Positions 15,297 to 23,449 of a stretch of DNA of 64,000 bases are shown piece after piece. Every line of letters begins with the position of its first letter. Positions within the stretch are counted from its first letter, which is position 1. Below the pieces are notes generated by a model, which was not told where the DNA came from, searched no databases, and saw only the letters and a program-made list of their open reading frames with translations. The position numbers were made by a program, and so were the translations under genes. This DNA is from Fibrobacter sp. UWB16 (GTDB lineage: Bacteria; Fibrobacterota; Fibrobacteria; Fibrobacterales; Fibrobacteraceae), in NCBI RefSeq assembly GCF_900215325.1, contig NZ_OCMS01000002.1, forward strand, positions 434,001-498,000, given 5' to 3'.

Positions 15297-16661
15297 TTAT
15301 CTCTTTTTCTTCTTGTTTTTGTCCTTGGGCGGGGTGTAGTTCGAACCGATGGTTCCGCCGTTGTTCTGGCGCTTGGCGAAATCGCCGACCTTCTTGAACA
15401 TTTCCTTCATGCTTTCGTACTGCTTGAGGACTGCGTTCACGCGGGCGGCATCCGTGCCGGAACCCTTTGCGATACGGGCCTTGCGGCTACCGTCAATAAT
15501 CTGCGGCTTCTTGCGTTCCTTCGGCGTCATGGAGCTGAGGACAGCTTCCACATAGACCAACTGCTTTTCGTCGATCTGGTCGAGCGGGAGCTTGTTGAGT
15601 CCCGGGATGAGGCTCAAAATATCCTTGATGCGGCCGAGCTTCTTGATCGTGCGGAGCTGCTTCAAGAAGTCGTTCAAGTCGAACGTGTTGTTGAGAATCT
15701 TTTTCTTGAGGTCCTTCGCGTCCTTTTCGTCGATGACCTGCTGAGCCTTTTCAACGAGGGAGACCACGTCGCCCATGCCGAGGATTCGGCTAGCCATGCG
15801 GTCCGGGTGGAAAAGGTCGATTTCGTTCAGCTTTTCGCCAACACCGATAAAGCATATAGGCACGCCCGTCATCTTCTTGATGCTGAGCGCTGCACCGCCG
15901 CGGGTGTCGCCATCCATCTTCGAGAGGCAGACGCCCGTGAAGTTCAGACGGTTCCAGAAAGTCTCGGCGACATTCACTGCTTCCTGACCGATCATGGCGT
16001 CAGCGACGAACAAAATTTCGTCCGGATGAACTGCGTCGCGTGCCTTTTCGAGTTCCTGCATCAACTCTTCGTCAATCTGCAAACGGCCTGCGGTATCGTA
16101 AATCACGAGGTCAAAACCGTTGTCCTTTGCGTACTGGTAGCCGTGCTTGATGATTTCGACCGGATTGCCCTGGCCTTCGTCATAAACCGGGACGCCGATG
16201 GACTTGCCGAGCACCTGCAACTGCTTGATAGCGGCCGGACGGTAAACGTCAGCGGCGACGAGGAGCGGTTTCCTCTTCTTCTTGCTGCGCATCCAGAGGG
16301 CAATCTTGCCTGCAAACGTCGTCTTGCCCGAACCCTGCAGACCGACCATCATGATGCCCACCGGGGAGGGGGCGGAAAGGTTGATTTCCTTAGTTTCTCC
16401 ACCCATGACGGCTACAAGCTCGTCGTGGATAATCTTCACAATCTGCTGACCCGGGGTCACGGAATTGAGCACTTCGGCGCCCATGGACTTTTCCTTGACA
16501 GACTTCACAAAGTCGCGGGTCACGTTGAAGTTCACGTCGGCAGCGAGGAACGCGCGACGCACCTCACGCAGCGATTCCGCCACATTTTCTTCGGTAAGTT
16601 TGCCCTGCCCACGCAGGTTCTTGAGGGTATTTTCTAGAGAATCAGTCAGCTGTGAAAACAT
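15297..16661 (-). CDS. ffh: Signal recognition particle protein Ffh
   Basis: This 454-residue GTPase binds signal sequences of nascent membrane proteins together with SRP RNA. The N-terminal four-helix domain, G domain (GLQGSGKTTFAGKIA near residue 108, DTAGRLQID, SKMDGDTRGGAAL) and methionine-bearing M domain (about 300-430) are complete, ending in a Lys-rich tail. The SRP RNA gene itself was not found in the window. A -10 box lies so close that the predicted leader is only a few nucleotides. Confidence 0.98.
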   Translation of the reverse strand: MFSQLTDSLENTLKNLRGQGKLTEENVAESLREVRRAFLAADVNFNVTRDFVKSVKEKSMGAEVLNSVTPGQQIVKIIHDELVAVMGGETKEINLSAPSPVGIMMVGLQGSGKTTFAGKIALWMRSKKKRKPLLVAADVYRPAAIKQLQVLGKSIGVPVYDEGQGNPVEIIKHGYQYAKDNGFDLVIYDTAGRLQIDEELMQELEKARDAVHPDEILFVADAMIGQEAVNVAETFWNRLNFTGVCLSKMDGDTRGGAALSIKKMTGVPICFIGVGEKLNEIDLFHPDRMASRILGMGDVVSLVEKAQQVIDEKDAKDLKKKILNNTFDLNDFLKQLRTIKKLGRIKDILSLIPGLNKLPLDQIDEKQLVYVEAVLSSMTPKERKKPQIIDGSRKARIAKGSGTDAARVNAVLKQYESMKEMFKKVGDFAKRQNNGGTIGSNYTPPKDKNKKKKR

Positions 16662-16670
16662 AGTGGGTCA

Positions 16671-16715
16671 AAGATAGTAATTAGAACTTAGAACTTAGAG
16701 CTTAGAACTTAGAAA
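16671..16715 (-). promoter_or_regulatory. ffh promoter with heptamer array
   Basis: A minus-strand TATCTT -10 (16671-16676, in TACTATCTTTG) ends 9 nt before the ffh start codon, so the mRNA should be nearly leaderless. Five 7-bp units (plus-strand TTAGAAC, TTAGAAC, TTAGAGC, TTAGAAC, TTAGAAA; 16681-16715) abut the -10 box and fill the -35 region. The first three units match the yajC promoter array. Confidence 0.65.
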
Positions 16716-16717
16716 AG

Positions 16718-16940
16718 TGTGTGAAAAAGCTTGTAATGGTGTCATTCTGAGCGGAGCCAGTAAGGCGAAGTCGAAGAATCTATAAAATTTAGGAATGTTG
16801 GTGAAAATGCTTGTAATGACGTCATCCTGAACGCGAAGCGTGAAGGATCCAGTAAATTTTATATGGGGAGGGAGAAGTCTCTCCCTCGCTTCAGCCTTCG
16901 GCTTCCGCTACCTTTTCCGCCGCCCTGAGCTTGTCGAAGG
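16718..16940. repeat. Cluster of interspersed GTCAT repeats
   Basis: Two related units begin with a shared GTGAAAA(A/T)GCTTGTAATG leader at about 16722 and 16800. They continue as GTCATTCTGAGCGGAGCC...GAAGAATCT (16741-16781) and GTCATCCTGAACGCGAAGCG...GGATCCAGT (16821-16853). A CCCTGAGCTTGTCGAAGGG hairpin follows at about 16921-16939. No coding sequence is evident. These GTCATyCTGAGC...GAAGGATC elements occur in many bacterial genomes, and one recurs inverted at 58925. Confidence 0.6.
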
Positions 16941-17050
16941 GGAGCGGGCTTCAGACGCCAGCCCGCAACGCCTGGCTTGTCCTGCCCGCACGCCATCAAA
17001 ATCCTTTGAAAAATTCCCATTTTTTAGAAAAAATCACTCTTTTGTAAACT

Positions 17051-17086
17051 TTTTGTGCGTTTCGCTCTTTTTTATGTTATCTTTTT
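17051..17086 (+). promoter_or_regulatory. Possible promoter of a structured RNA
   Basis: TTGTGC near 17051 and TTATCT near 17075-17080 with an 18-bp spacer resemble the -35 and -10 used elsewhere here. It precedes a chain of hairpins with no convincing gene. Confidence 0.35.
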
Positions 17087-17102
17087 AACGAAATAGAGTT
17101 TT

Positions 17103-17345
17103 TACTCTTGTTCTCCAAACGAAATCTGCAAATTTCAAATAACCGAGAACAAGGTGAACGCTCACGCAGGCACGCCGTTTTTGCGGTGTGTTTCAGTTTG
17201 CTATGCCGACTATTGAGTCGGTCTTTGGCCGTATGGTCAAGGGCAACAGCCCTTTCGGGGCGTGGGTCGTTTGCGTTTATCGGTTATAGGCTTTGCAGAG
17301 CCTCGTTTGGATAAATGCAACGATCTGCGCCTTTTTTGTATTCTC
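17103..17345 (+). ncRNA. Candidate structured RNA (hairpin chain)
   Basis: Five to six stable hairpins follow one another: CTTGTTCTC/GAGAACAAG (17107-17115 with 17145-17153), CACGCCG/CGGTGTG (about 17170-17190), CCGACT/AGTCGG (about 17206-17221), GGCC/GGTC (about 17227), AAGGGC/GCCCTT (about 17240-17255) and AGGCTT/GAGCCT (about 17288-17303). I match it to no known class: it lacks the tRNA-like end of tmRNA, the conserved RNase P motifs and the SRP tetraloop region. An overlapping 68-codon frame (17108-17314) ends IGYRLCRASFG, vaguely like the C-terminus of formylglycine-enzyme-fold proteins, so a decayed gene end is the alternative. Confidence 0.35.
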
Positions 17346-17408
17346 TAAAAATGCGGATTATTGCCAAGAAGGGGAGAAACTCCTGTAATTTTAATTAAGG
17401 AGAAATTT

Positions 17409-17471
17409 ATGCCTAAATGTCCTCATTGTGGTGCTAATGTTGATGCTGAAGATCCTTTTATTTGGACCTGA
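17409..17471 (+). pseudogene. Zinc-ribbon gene cut by a stop codon
   Basis: A strong AAGGAG ribosome-binding site (17397-17402) and ATG 17409 start the 20-residue peptide MPKCPHCGANVDAEDPFIWT, then TGA. In the same frame after TGA come FYKCSK and a further open stretch to 17541. A zinc ribbon needs a second cysteine pair, and only one further cysteine follows, so this looks like the broken start of a longer zinc-ribbon protein. A genuine 20-residue peptide cannot be excluded. Confidence 0.5.
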
Positions 17472-17526
17472 TTTTATAAATGTTCAAAATTGACCCAAGT
17501 CGTATCACTTAAACAAGGAAACTATT

Positions 17527-17991
17527 ATGTCAAGAGAAAGAAGAGTTAACTATCAATGTAACTATTGCGGTAAGAGCGGAATAGGATATGTAGAAGAAGA
17601 ATATAGAAATAATCAATGGCAAGTTGTCAGTGAGACAATTCCCAATGGATGGAGTAGATATCGCTATAAAATGCTTGTTTGTCCTCAATGTGATGATAAT
17701 CCCAAAGTAAGAGCGGCTATTCGAAATAAAATAAAGTCAAAAGATTCTTCCCGCACAGGTTGCTTTCTTGCTCTTGCTTCATTTTCAATATTGATTCCTG
17801 GATTTTCTTTTTTGGCAAGTAAAGACTACATTGGGATTATATTTTGTTCGGCCATAGTGATAGGTAATATCTTTATTTTTAAAGCACTAGGAACTAAAAA
17901 AAGTGGATATGTTATTTCTGTTCTACTTTTAATAATTGAAGTATTCCTTTCTTTTGCTTTATTAATAGGCTCTATTGATGCTGGCAAATAA
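17527..17991 (+). CDS. Zinc-ribbon plus transmembrane hypothetical protein
   Basis: This 154-residue protein begins with a zinc-ribbon-like part (CNYCGKSG near residue 11, CPQCDDN near 52) followed by three hydrophobic segments (about 76-92, 96-114 and 121-150). I do not recognise the family. The gene is AT-rich compared with the ffh block and lies 55 nt after the broken zinc-ribbon frame, which may be a relative. ACAAGGAAAC upstream is a plausible ribosome-binding site. Confidence 0.65.
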   Translation: MSRERRVNYQCNYCGKSGIGYVEEEYRNNQWQVVSETIPNGWSRYRYKMLVCPQCDDNPKVRAAIRNKIKSKDSSRTGCFLALASFSILIPGFSFLASKDYIGIIFCSAIVIGNIFIFKALGTKKSGYVISVLLLIIEVFLSFALLIGSIDAGK

Positions 17992-18199
17992 TCAGATTCT
18001 TCGAATTATGTTGCAGCTTTAATAACGGAAAAGCGTAATGTATCCCCAATGGGTTAACAAGTAAAACATCCTCCTTATCTTTATTGCTTGAAGTAGAAAA
18101 CTATAAAAATTTTGAACAGTTAATAAAGTTATGGAGGAAGTTTATTTTTCCCCGATGGGTAAAAATACAAGAAAGAAAAATAGTCTAAGGAGTAATGAT

Positions 18200-18760
18200 A
18201 TGGTGAAGTTTTTTGCTTTAGTTTTATTTATGGAGGCCATGTCTTGGGCTGTTGTTGTTAAGCCTCCCTTTTCGAAGAAAGATATTCTCGTAAATATTCT
18301 ATCTCCTTCGAATACAAGTACTTCAAAGGTGTTAAGTACTATGCCGATTGTTATTGATGGACGATATATGTGCCCATATATTGGTTCCGTATATGGTCCC
18401 ATGGAAAAGGATTTTGTCTGTGCTGATGCGTATGTTTATCATTTGGTACGGGTTGCTGCAAATACAAAAAAATCCTTAGATTGTTATTATGATTACAATC
18501 TGCTTAGTGGTGATCATACGCTTTCCGTTCTGCAACAGAAGGAATGCCCAGATATTCTTGTTAGCTATGCAGGATACAAATTTTTAGCAGCTGTTTATTT
18601 TGATGAGATTGATGATTATCGATTGTATTTCTTTGATATGGATGTCCCGAAACAGGTTTTTCAGGGAGATTTGGATAATTTTCCCAAGGTACAATCTCAA
18701 ATTCGGTATAGACGAACGCATATGGGTCGTGAAAAAACTAAAAATGAGATCATATTTTAG
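18200..18760 (+). CDS. Secreted hypothetical protein
   Basis: This 186-residue protein has a signal peptide (MVKFFALVLFMEAMSWA) and no motif I recognise. Cysteines and aromatic residues are spread through the mature part, fitting an exported protein. The 18200 ATG has an AAGGAG ribosome-binding site at 18188-18193; the open frame from 18131 lacks one. AT-rich, like the adjacent orphan gene, so likely acquired. Confidence 0.6.
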   Translation: MVKFFALVLFMEAMSWAVVVKPPFSKKDILVNILSPSNTSTSKVLSTMPIVIDGRYMCPYIGSVYGPMEKDFVCADAYVYHLVRVAANTKKSLDCYYDYNLLSGDHTLSVLQQKECPDILVSYAGYKFLAAVYFDEIDDYRLYFFDMDVPKQVFQGDLDNFPKVQSQIRYRRTHMGREKTKNEIIF

Positions 18761-18792
18761 TCTCTAATTAAAAGTGTGTGCATATAAGTATA

Positions 18793-18819
18793 GCAGGCCG
18801 TGAACGACCTGCTGCTTTT
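18793..18819 (+). terminator. Weak terminator hairpin
   Basis: GCAGG/CCTGC stem with a 10-nt loop followed by TGCTTTT, downstream of the secreted orphan gene. A near copy of this hairpin lies at 19154. Confidence 0.5.
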
Positions 18820-18902
18820 ATGGAATGCGCGGCCCCTTGCGCGCTCAATCTCGAAATAGTAAATTCTTATTTAGTTCAAATTTCAACAGCGAGGTAAAGA
18901 AA

Positions 18903-19127
18903 ATGACGGATGTGATGGCTGAACGCGAAAACGCTTTTGCCGAAGGCAAAGAAGAAGGTTTTGCCGAAGGCAGGGCGGAAGGCTTTGCTGAAGGGGCTTT
19001 TACCGAGCGTACAAAAGCGGATAAGGAAAAACGTCAAATGGCGAAAAGTCTCAAGGAACAGAATGTAGATGTTTCTATAATCGCTAAAACGACTGGTTTT
19101 TCTGAAGAAGAAATTCGCAGTTTATAG
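18903..19127 (+). pseudogene. 3' remnant of an Rpn-type PD-(D/E)XK nuclease gene
   Basis: Only the C-terminal part survives: a 74-residue frame from ATG 18903 with the repeats EGKEEGFAEGRAEGFAEG and the ending IIAKTTGFSEEEIRSL, typical of Rpn/YhgA-like nuclease tails. The catalytic domain is absent. The complete relative at 46707-47696 shows what is missing. A weak GAGGT element precedes the ATG, so a short peptide could still be made. Confidence 0.6.
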
Positions 19128-19153
19128 CTGAAATTCAGTCTTTAAGAATGCAA

Positions 19154-19183
19154 AAAAGCAGGCCGCATGAACGACCTGCTTTT
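19154..19183. terminator. Bidirectional terminator
   Basis: AAAAGCAGG/CCTGCTTTT is a perfect 9-bp stem with a 12-nt loop and T-runs on both strands. It separates the nuclease remnant from the convergent symporter gene. Confidence 0.8.
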
Positions 19184-19195
19184 CTTGTTCCGTTT

Positions 19196-20629
19196 TTACA
19201 GCCTTTGTCCTTCGTTCCAGTAATCGGTGGGTTGCTCGACGCCGCATTCTTTTGCGATGTAGACGGGTTCAAGTCCTTTCTTTCGCTGGTCGATGTAGTT
19301 CTTGAGAGCTTTAATCGCAATTGGCGAGAGAATCAAGATGACGGGGATGTTCACGAGGACCATGAGGCCTTGGCAAAGGTCTGCGCTGTCCCAGGCGAAC
19401 GATGCGCTGGATGTGGCGCCTAAGAAGACGATGGCGGTTGCGATGGTCTTGAATACATTGCGGATTTTCTTGGTGGGGCGCCTGTTCAAGATGAAGCGGA
19501 GGCAGCCTTCGGTGTAGTAGTAGTTTCCGATGAGCGTGGTGTAGCCAAAGAGGCACATGGAGAATGTGATGAAGATGGCGCCGTTGCTGCCGAGAACGGA
19601 GGCGAGAGACTTTTGTACGTAAATGATTCCCGAAATGTCCTTGCTGGGTTCGATGTTGGTCGAGAGGCACATGAGGGCTGTGGCGGAGCAGATGAGGAGC
19701 GTGTCGATGAATACGGAAAGCGATTGCACGAGGCCTTGCTTGACGGGGTGCGAAACGCTTGCACTTGCACTTGCGTTCGGGGCAGAACCCATACCTGCTT
19801 CGTTGGAGTAGAGGCCGCGCTTGATGCCGTACATGATGCAGCTTCCGGCGAAGCCGCCAAATCCAGCGTCAAACGAAAATGCATTCTTGAAAATCGTGCC
19901 GAACATGGCGGGAACGTTCGATATGTTGTATATGATGATGCCGAAGGCGACGATGACGTAGATGGTTCCCATGAAGGGGACTAGGTAACTTGTGATGGTG
20001 GAAATTTTCTTCGCGCCTTCCCAGATGCAAAGAGCGAAGAGTGCGGCTAAAATGAATCCGACGATGAACGGTGTGGATGCCTGATCGTAGAATTTGTATC
20101 CGGTGAGGGAGTCCTGAATGTTGTACGAGGCGAGCAGGTTGTAGCCCACGATGTAGGTGAGGAGCACAAAGCCCGAGAAGAGAACGCCTAGCCAACGTTT
20201 GCCGAGAGCTGTCTGGATGTAATAGGACGGTCCGCCGTAAGAGTGTCCTGTGACATCGTCATGGCGCTTGTAAATCTGGGCGAGGGTGGATTCTACGAAT
20301 GCGGAGGCGGCGCCGAGGATGGCGATTACCCACATCCAGAAAATGGCGCCCGGGCCGCCGAGGCAAATGGCCGAAGATACGCCGACGATGTTTCCGGTGC
20401 CGACGCGGGAGGCTGTCGAGACCATCAATGCCGCAAATGACGAAATCCCGTGCTTGTGCAATGGCTTTTCGCGGGTGACACGGAATGTTTCGATCAGATA
20501 GCGGACTTGTGGAAATCCCAAACGGACTGAAAGGAATACCCCAGCAACAATCAAAAACAGCGGGACTATGTAGAAATCGTAAAGGGCGGTGTTAAGCACC
20601 GAAACAACGGGATGTAAGGGGTTTGACAT
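19196..20629 (-). CDS. Sodium:alanine/glycine symporter (AGCS family)
   Basis: This 477-residue inner-membrane protein has about 10-11 hydrophobic segments and the AGCS signatures: STASRVGTGNIVGVSSAI near residue 71, GGPGAIFWMW, and GGPSYYIQTALGKRWLG. It couples amino-acid uptake to the sodium gradient. ATG 20629 follows AGGAG. It is divergent from the aminotransferase gene with 50 nt between starts, so the two may be co-regulated. Confidence 0.93.
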   Translation of the reverse strand: MSNPLHPVVSVLNTALYDFYIVPLFLIVAGVFLSVRLGFPQVRYLIETFRVTREKPLHKHGISSFAALMVSTASRVGTGNIVGVSSAICLGGPGAIFWMWVIAILGAASAFVESTLAQIYKRHDDVTGHSYGGPSYYIQTALGKRWLGVLFSGFVLLTYIVGYNLLASYNIQDSLTGYKFYDQASTPFIVGFILAALFALCIWEGAKKISTITSYLVPFMGTIYVIVAFGIIIYNISNVPAMFGTIFKNAFSFDAGFGGFAGSCIMYGIKRGLYSNEAGMGSAPNASASASVSHPVKQGLVQSLSVFIDTLLICSATALMCLSTNIEPSKDISGIIYVQKSLASVLGSNGAIFITFSMCLFGYTTLIGNYYYTEGCLRFILNRRPTKKIRNVFKTIATAIVFLGATSSASFAWDSADLCQGLMVLVNIPVILILSPIAIKALKNYIDQRKKGLEPVYIAKECGVEQPTDYWNEGQRL

Positions 20630-20679
20630 AGAAATCTCCTATTGGATAAATAGTAGAAAAATTTTTAAATTTTCCCGCC

Positions 20680-21843
20680 ATGCAACCGTTAAGTAAACGC
20701 ACTGAAACTTTTACCGATTCCGTTATCCGCCGAATGACCCGTATTGCCAATGCTTGCGGGGCTATTAACCTGTCGCAGGGATTTCCTGATTTTGACCCGC
20801 CTGAGGCGCTCACGAAGCGTCTTTCGGAAGTGGCTTTGACGGGGCCGCACCAGTATGCGATTACTTTTGGCGCGCAGAATTTCCGCGAGGCGCTGAGCGA
20901 TAAGCAGTTCCATTTTAGCGGGCTGCGTTACGATCCGCAAAAAGAGATAGTGATTACTTGCGGCAGTACCGAAGCGATGATGGCTTCGATGATGTCGGTC
21001 TGCAATCCGGGCGATAAGGTGGTACTGTTCTCGCCGTTTTACGAGAACTATTCCGCCGATACGATTTTGTGCGGGGCGACTCCGGTTTATGTGCCGCTTT
21101 CGCCTGTTGACTTGAGCTTTGATGCGAACGTCTTGGAAAGTGCGATGGCGCAACCTGGCGTGAAGGCGCTGGTGCTTTGCAATCCGGCAAATCCGAGTGG
21201 TAAAGTCTTTACGCACGAAGAACTTTCGATTATTGCATCGCTTGCTGTCAAGTACGACTTGTATGTGATTACAGACGAGGTTTACGAGCATATCGTTTTT
21301 GCTCCGCATCGCCACACGTACATTGCGACGCTCCCAGGAATGCTCGAACGCACGATTGAATGTAGCAGCTTGAGCAAGACTTACTCGATTACGGGTTGGC
21401 GTTTGGGCTATGTGCTTGCAGCGGAACCGGTTATGGAACGCATCAAGAAGGTTCATGACTTTTTGACGGTGGGTGCTGCGGCTCCGTTGATGGAGGCTGC
21501 TGTGACGGCGCTCCGTTTTGACGACTCGTACTATACGGGGTTGCAGGCGCATTACACGCACATGAAGGATGTATTTACAAACGGACTCCGCAATCTCGGG
21601 TTGCGTTTTACCGAACCGCAAGGGGCTTACTTTGTACTGATTGATATTAGCGAGTTCGGGTATGAAGGAGATGAACAATTCTGTATTGATATGGCGCAGA
21701 AGGTGGGTGTCGCGGCTGTTCCGGGGTCGAGCTTCTTCCGCGAGCCGGTGGACCATCTTGTTCGTTTGCATTTCGCGAAGAAAGATGAAACGCTTTACGA
21801 AGCACTCAATCGCTTGGAAAATTTGAAAAAGTTGAAACGATAG
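20680..21843 (+). CDS. Class I/II PLP-dependent aminotransferase
   Basis: This 387-residue fold-type I enzyme starts with INLSQGFPDFDPPEAL, typical of the kynurenine/methionine aminotransferase branch (YbdL-like). NPANPSGKVFT contacts the cofactor region, DEVYEHIVF supplies the pyridine-nitrogen aspartate, and SSLSKTYSITGWRLGY contains the Schiff-base lysine K233. The C-terminal PGSSFF..VRLHFAKK arginine binds the substrate carboxylate. The exact amino acid used is not readable. No Shine-Dalgarno sequence precedes the ATG. Confidence 0.93.
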   Translation: MQPLSKRTETFTDSVIRRMTRIANACGAINLSQGFPDFDPPEALTKRLSEVALTGPHQYAITFGAQNFREALSDKQFHFSGLRYDPQKEIVITCGSTEAMMASMMSVCNPGDKVVLFSPFYENYSADTILCGATPVYVPLSPVDLSFDANVLESAMAQPGVKALVLCNPANPSGKVFTHEELSIIASLAVKYDLYVITDEVYEHIVFAPHRHTYIATLPGMLERTIECSSLSKTYSITGWRLGYVLAAEPVMERIKKVHDFLTVGAAAPLMEAAVTALRFDDSYYTGLQAHYTHMKDVFTNGLRNLGLRFTEPQGAYFVLIDISEFGYEGDEQFCIDMAQKVGVAAVPGSSFFREPVDHLVRLHFAKKDETLYEALNRLENLKKLKR

Positions 21844-22006
21844 CTTGTGTGAATTAATTTGTAATTAAAAGGTGTGGCGGAATGCTGCTCCTTTTTTAGT
21901 TATAAAAAAATTGTATCATCAGTAATGAAATAATAGTATTGGACAAAAGCCTCCGCAGAATCTAATATTGTGCCAACAAAAAAACAACTTAACAACGGAG
22001 GAATCA

Positions 22007-23401
22007 ATGAATATCTTTAAAAAAAATACGAAACTTTCGACTATTATTTTAGCATCACTCCTTTCACTTTCTGCATGTTCTGATGACGATTCAAATTCTG
22101 TCGCTCCTTCAACCTCTGAAGAACATGAACATCATGCTACGGAAGAACATTCCGGTTCTGGCGAAACGCATTCCGGTGCTGCCGATGAACATTCTGGTCA
22201 TGCTACGGAATCTGGTGACCACAAATCTGCATCAAGCGGCTTGACGCTTGGCGATGAAAATATTAAAGATGGCATCATTTTCTTGCAGGATACGACAATT
22301 AATGGCGTGTTGACGGTGAATACTTCAACGCCGGGCGCAACGGTGCTTAAAAACGTCAAGGTCACAGGCAATTTGTTGATTAAGCGCTCTGGCCGCGTCG
22401 ATTTCTCGGGTAGTGCCGATGTGGTTCACGTGGGTAGCAGCAATACGGATGTCTACGCTTTTGAAGACAACGCAAAAGTGAATGGCCATCATTTTATGGG
22501 CAAGAACAATACCTTTACGACCAAGAGATTTTCGGATTATCAGGAAGTAGATTGGACCGAAAAGGCTGTGCATTTGTCTACAGGAATCCACTTGGCTTAT
22601 ACGGTCACGGGTGACGAAAAGGGCACTCCTGTCATTTTGATCCACGGCCTTACGGATGGTCGCGTTTCTTGGTCGCAGGTGGCTCCACAGCTTGCCAAGA
22701 AGGGCTATCGCGTTTATGTTCCGGAACTCCGCGGTAACGGAAAGACGGATAAACCTATTGAAGAATCGGCTTATGCGCTCAAGGAATTGACGAATGATAT
22801 CGCAGCCTTTATTGATAAACTTGAACTGAAGAAGCCGCATATTGTTGGCCATTCTCTAGGCGCGTTTGTGGCGCAGGAACTCTCTATTTTGCATGCCGAT
22901 AAAATTGCATCCATTACATTGATTGGCTCGGGCGCTGCGGTCGATGAAACGAATGCCACGATAGATTGGCTTGTGAATGGCACAGGTGATAAAAATTTTG
23001 ATGGAATTTTTGCTTACGATTCTACGCAGAAACTTCCTGAATCCTTCATTGAAAAGTGGGGCGAAAATACGAATCCCGATGAAGAATTCCAGGCGGCGAA
23101 CTTGGAACATTTAAAACAAGTTCCTTACTATGCATGGAAATTCCTCGTCAGGAATTTGTTGAAGATTGATAATTCGAATCGTCTTTCTTCGATTAAATCG
23201 GATGTCCAAATTATTTGGGGTACAAAGGACGCTATATTCGATAAAAAGTCGCAGGAAACTTTGCAAAAGGGTCTCGATAAGGCAAAGAGCATCGAATTCC
23301 ATGAAATCAAGGACGCCGATCATAATACACATTGGGGCTCCAAAGCCGCTGTAGAAACGGTAACGGACTATATCGACAACTTTATCAAGGGCGACAAGTA
23401 A
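22007..23401 (+). CDS. His-rich lipoprotein with alpha/beta-hydrolase domain
   Basis: This is a three-part envelope protein of 464 residues. A lipoprotein signal ends in LSLSACS. A linker at about residues 35-72 is packed with His, Glu, Gly and Ser (HEHH, EEHSGSGETHSG). A short beta-repeat segment (about 80-165, TINGVLTVNT, NVKVTGNLLI) resembles bactofilin-like polymer-forming folds. An alpha/beta hydrolase follows (about 185-464) with HGLTDG, nucleophile S283 in GHSLG, an acid region IIWGTKDAIFD and catalytic His in DADHNTHWG. The substrate is unknown; the His-rich part suggests metal binding. Start 22007 has GGAGG; the upstream frame to 21968 lacks support. Confidence 0.85.
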   Translation: MNIFKKNTKLSTIILASLLSLSACSDDDSNSVAPSTSEEHEHHATEEHSGSGETHSGAADEHSGHATESGDHKSASSGLTLGDENIKDGIIFLQDTTINGVLTVNTSTPGATVLKNVKVTGNLLIKRSGRVDFSGSADVVHVGSSNTDVYAFEDNAKVNGHHFMGKNNTFTTKRFSDYQEVDWTEKAVHLSTGIHLAYTVTGDEKGTPVILIHGLTDGRVSWSQVAPQLAKKGYRVYVPELRGNGKTDKPIEESAYALKELTNDIAAFIDKLELKKPHIVGHSLGAFVAQELSILHADKIASITLIGSGAAVDETNATIDWLVNGTGDKNFDGIFAYDSTQKLPESFIEKWGENTNPDEEFQAANLEHLKQVPYYAWKFLVRNLLKIDNSNRLSSIKSDVQIIWGTKDAIFDKKSQETLQKGLDKAKSIEFHEIKDADHNTHWGSKAAVETVTDYIDNFIKGDK

Positions 23402-23417
23402 TTATTAATTATGGGGA

Positions 23418-23449
23418 GGAGTATCTGTAAAAAGATACTCCTTTGTGTT
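23418..23449 (+). terminator. Hairpin between lipoprotein and outer-membrane genes
   Basis: GGAGTATCT/AGATACTCC, a perfect 9-bp stem with a 6-nt loop, followed by TTTGTGTT and immediately the start codon of the next gene. It could partly terminate transcripts of the hydrolase gene and lower expression of the downstream genes, or hide the GGAGGAG ribosome-binding element at its 5' side. Confidence 0.6.

Noticed and set aside
17108-17314. Diversity-generating retroelement variable or template repeat, because the frame ends IGYRLCRA
   Set aside because: Codons at the candidate variable positions are not AAY-derived (GGG, TCG, GCG), and no reverse transcriptase gene is present.
17409-17541. TGA at 17469 read as selenocysteine or tryptophan
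   Set aside because: Many genes in the window end in TGA as a normal stop codon, and no selenocysteine insertion hairpin is apparent just after it.
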